This document shows positions 6,835-7,124 of a DNA stretch of 7,124 nt, piece by piece. The stretch's first letter is position 1. Each line of letters opens with the position of its first letter. Position numbers and translations under genes: made by a program. The stretch comes from an uncultured Collinsella sp. (GTDB lineage: Bacteria > Actinomycetota > Coriobacteriia > Coriobacteriales > Coriobacteriaceae): assembly GCA_958438125.1 (NCBI GenBank), contig CAUBQN010000079.1, positions 1-7,124 on the forward strand. Direction: 5' to 3'. A model generated the notes under the pieces. It worked only from the letters and a program-made list of their open reading frames with translations, was not told the DNA's origin and did no database searches.

Positions 6835-6848
6835 ATCCCTTGCGCGAT

Positions 6849-6925
6849 GGACCTGTAGCTCAGTTGGTTAGAGCGTCCGGCTGATAACCGGGAGGTCACA
6901 AGTTCGAATCTTGTCAGGTCCACCA
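6849..6925 (+). tRNA. tRNA-Ile (anticodon GAU)
   Basis: This 77-nt cloverleaf includes an encoded CCA. The acceptor stem GGACCTG/CAGGTCC pairs perfectly over 7 bp with discriminator A. The D stem is GCTC/GAGC. The anticodon stem TCCGG/CCGGG (one G-U) holds the loop CTGATAA with anticodon GAT. The T stem is ACAAG/CTTGT with loop TTCGAAT. It decodes AUC and AUU. It lies about 8 nt behind the predicted start of transcription. A tRNA-Ile then tRNA-Ala pair shortly after gyrA is a recurrent actinobacterial arrangement. Confidence 0.98.
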
Positions 6926-6936
6926 CTTTCTTTCGC

Positions 6937-6981
6937 AATAAACACCCCAGCGAGAGCCGAGTCGCCGCTGGGGTGTTTATT
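6937..6981 (+). repeat. Perfect 16-bp inverted repeat between tRNA-Ile and tRNA-Ala
   Basis: AATAAACACCCCAGCG (6937-6952) is exactly complementary to CGCTGGGGTGTTTATT (6966-6981), with a 13-nt loop. Each 3' arm ends GTTTATT, so on either strand it looks like a weak intrinsic terminator lacking a pure T-run. No good promoter follows before tRNA-Ala at 6993. Either read-through occurs, or the hairpin serves RNA processing between the two tRNAs. The structure is certain; the role is not. Confidence 0.8.
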
Positions 6982-6992
6982 ACTGTCTCCGT

Positions 6993-7068
6993 GGGGGTTT
7001 AGCTCAGCTGGGAGAGCGCGGGCTTTGCAAGCCTGAGGTCAGGGGTTCGATTCCCCTAACCTCCACCA
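6993..7068 (+). tRNA. tRNA-Ala (anticodon UGC)
   Basis: This 76-nt cloverleaf includes an encoded CCA. The acceptor stem GGGGGTT/AACCTCC carries the G3-U70 pair that marks alanine tRNAs. The D stem is GCTC/GAGC. The anticodon stem CGGGC/GCCTG holds loop TTTGCAA with anticodon TGC. The T stem is AGGGG/CCCCT with loop TTCGATT. It reads GCA and other GCN codons by wobble. It starts 11 nt after the hairpin and is followed after 4 nt by another tRNA-Ile, so those two are surely on one precursor. Confidence 0.98.
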
Positions 7069-7072
7069 TGAT

Positions 7073-7124
7073 GGACCTGTAGCTCAGTTGGTTAGAGCGT
7101 CCGGCTGATAACCGGGAGGTCACA
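7073..7124 (+). tRNA. tRNA-Ile (anticodon GAU), second copy, cut by window end
   Basis: All 52 nt present are identical to the first tRNA-Ile gene (6849-6900), covering the acceptor 5' strand, D arm, anticodon arm with GAT, variable loop and the start of the T stem. The 3 nt before it (GAT) also match. The remaining 25 nt, including the CCA end, lie outside. It follows tRNA-Ala by 4 nt. Whether this is a true second gene followed by new sequence, or the start of another Ile-Ala repeat unit, cannot be seen here. Confidence 0.9.

Noticed and set aside
6673..6848. Replication origin in the gap after gyrA
   Set aside because: No TTATCCACA-like DnaA boxes are seen on either strand. The gap is explained by terminators and a promoter. 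oriC is more likely beside dnaA, upstream of dnaN and outside the window.
1..7124. Mobile element, CRISPR array or defence system
   Set aside because: Genes are tightly packed core replication genes. There are no transposase, integrase or Cas motifs, and the only repeats are the hairpins and the tRNA duplication.

Overview
The window looks like the dnaN-recF-gyr segment next to the replication origin of a GC-rich actinobacterium. Every protein-coding gene and tRNA gene lies on the + strand. Three features point to Actinomycetota: a DUF721/DciA gene between recF and gyrB, gyrB directly before gyrA, and tRNA-Ile then tRNA-Ala downstream of gyrA. Three further features make a Coriobacteriia member (Collinsella-like) my best guess: strong AGGAGG ribosome sites, GTG starts, and no gnd-like gene between dnaN and recF. 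That placement is inferred from gene order and protein style, not from a search.

Layout. The window opens in the last 37 codons of dnaN (sliding clamp). recF follows after 10 nt and overlaps a dciA-like helicase-loader gene by 14 bp. A clear intrinsic terminator (1810-1839) closes this first transcription unit. gyrB and gyrA follow as a two-gene operon, 11 nt apart, each started by AGGAGG-N4-GTG. A strong intrinsic terminator (6712-6744) ends that operon. Next come a second inverted repeat and a strong stable-RNA-type promoter with an A/T-rich upstream stretch. That promoter drives tRNA-Ile(GAU), tRNA-Ala(UGC) and the start of a second tRNA-Ile(GAU), cut off by the window end. No stretch over 300 bases lacks a gene; the longest gap is the 176 nt between gyrA and the first tRNA.

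Function. The genes form one replication and topology block: the clamp, the gap-repair mediator RecF, a loader for the replicative helicase, and both subunits of DNA gyrase. The tRNAs form a separate transcription unit.

I see no mobile element, CRISPR array, defence system or broken gene, and no previously unknown multi-gene system. The points worth a second look are smaller. GyrA has a long, highly acidic N-terminal extension. The DciA-like protein has its DUF721 core in the middle and a helical C-terminal tail. A perfect 16-bp hairpin sits between two tRNA genes. The last 55 nt exactly repeat 6846-6900, which suggests a tandem tRNA-Ile/tRNA-Ala unit or an assembly edge.
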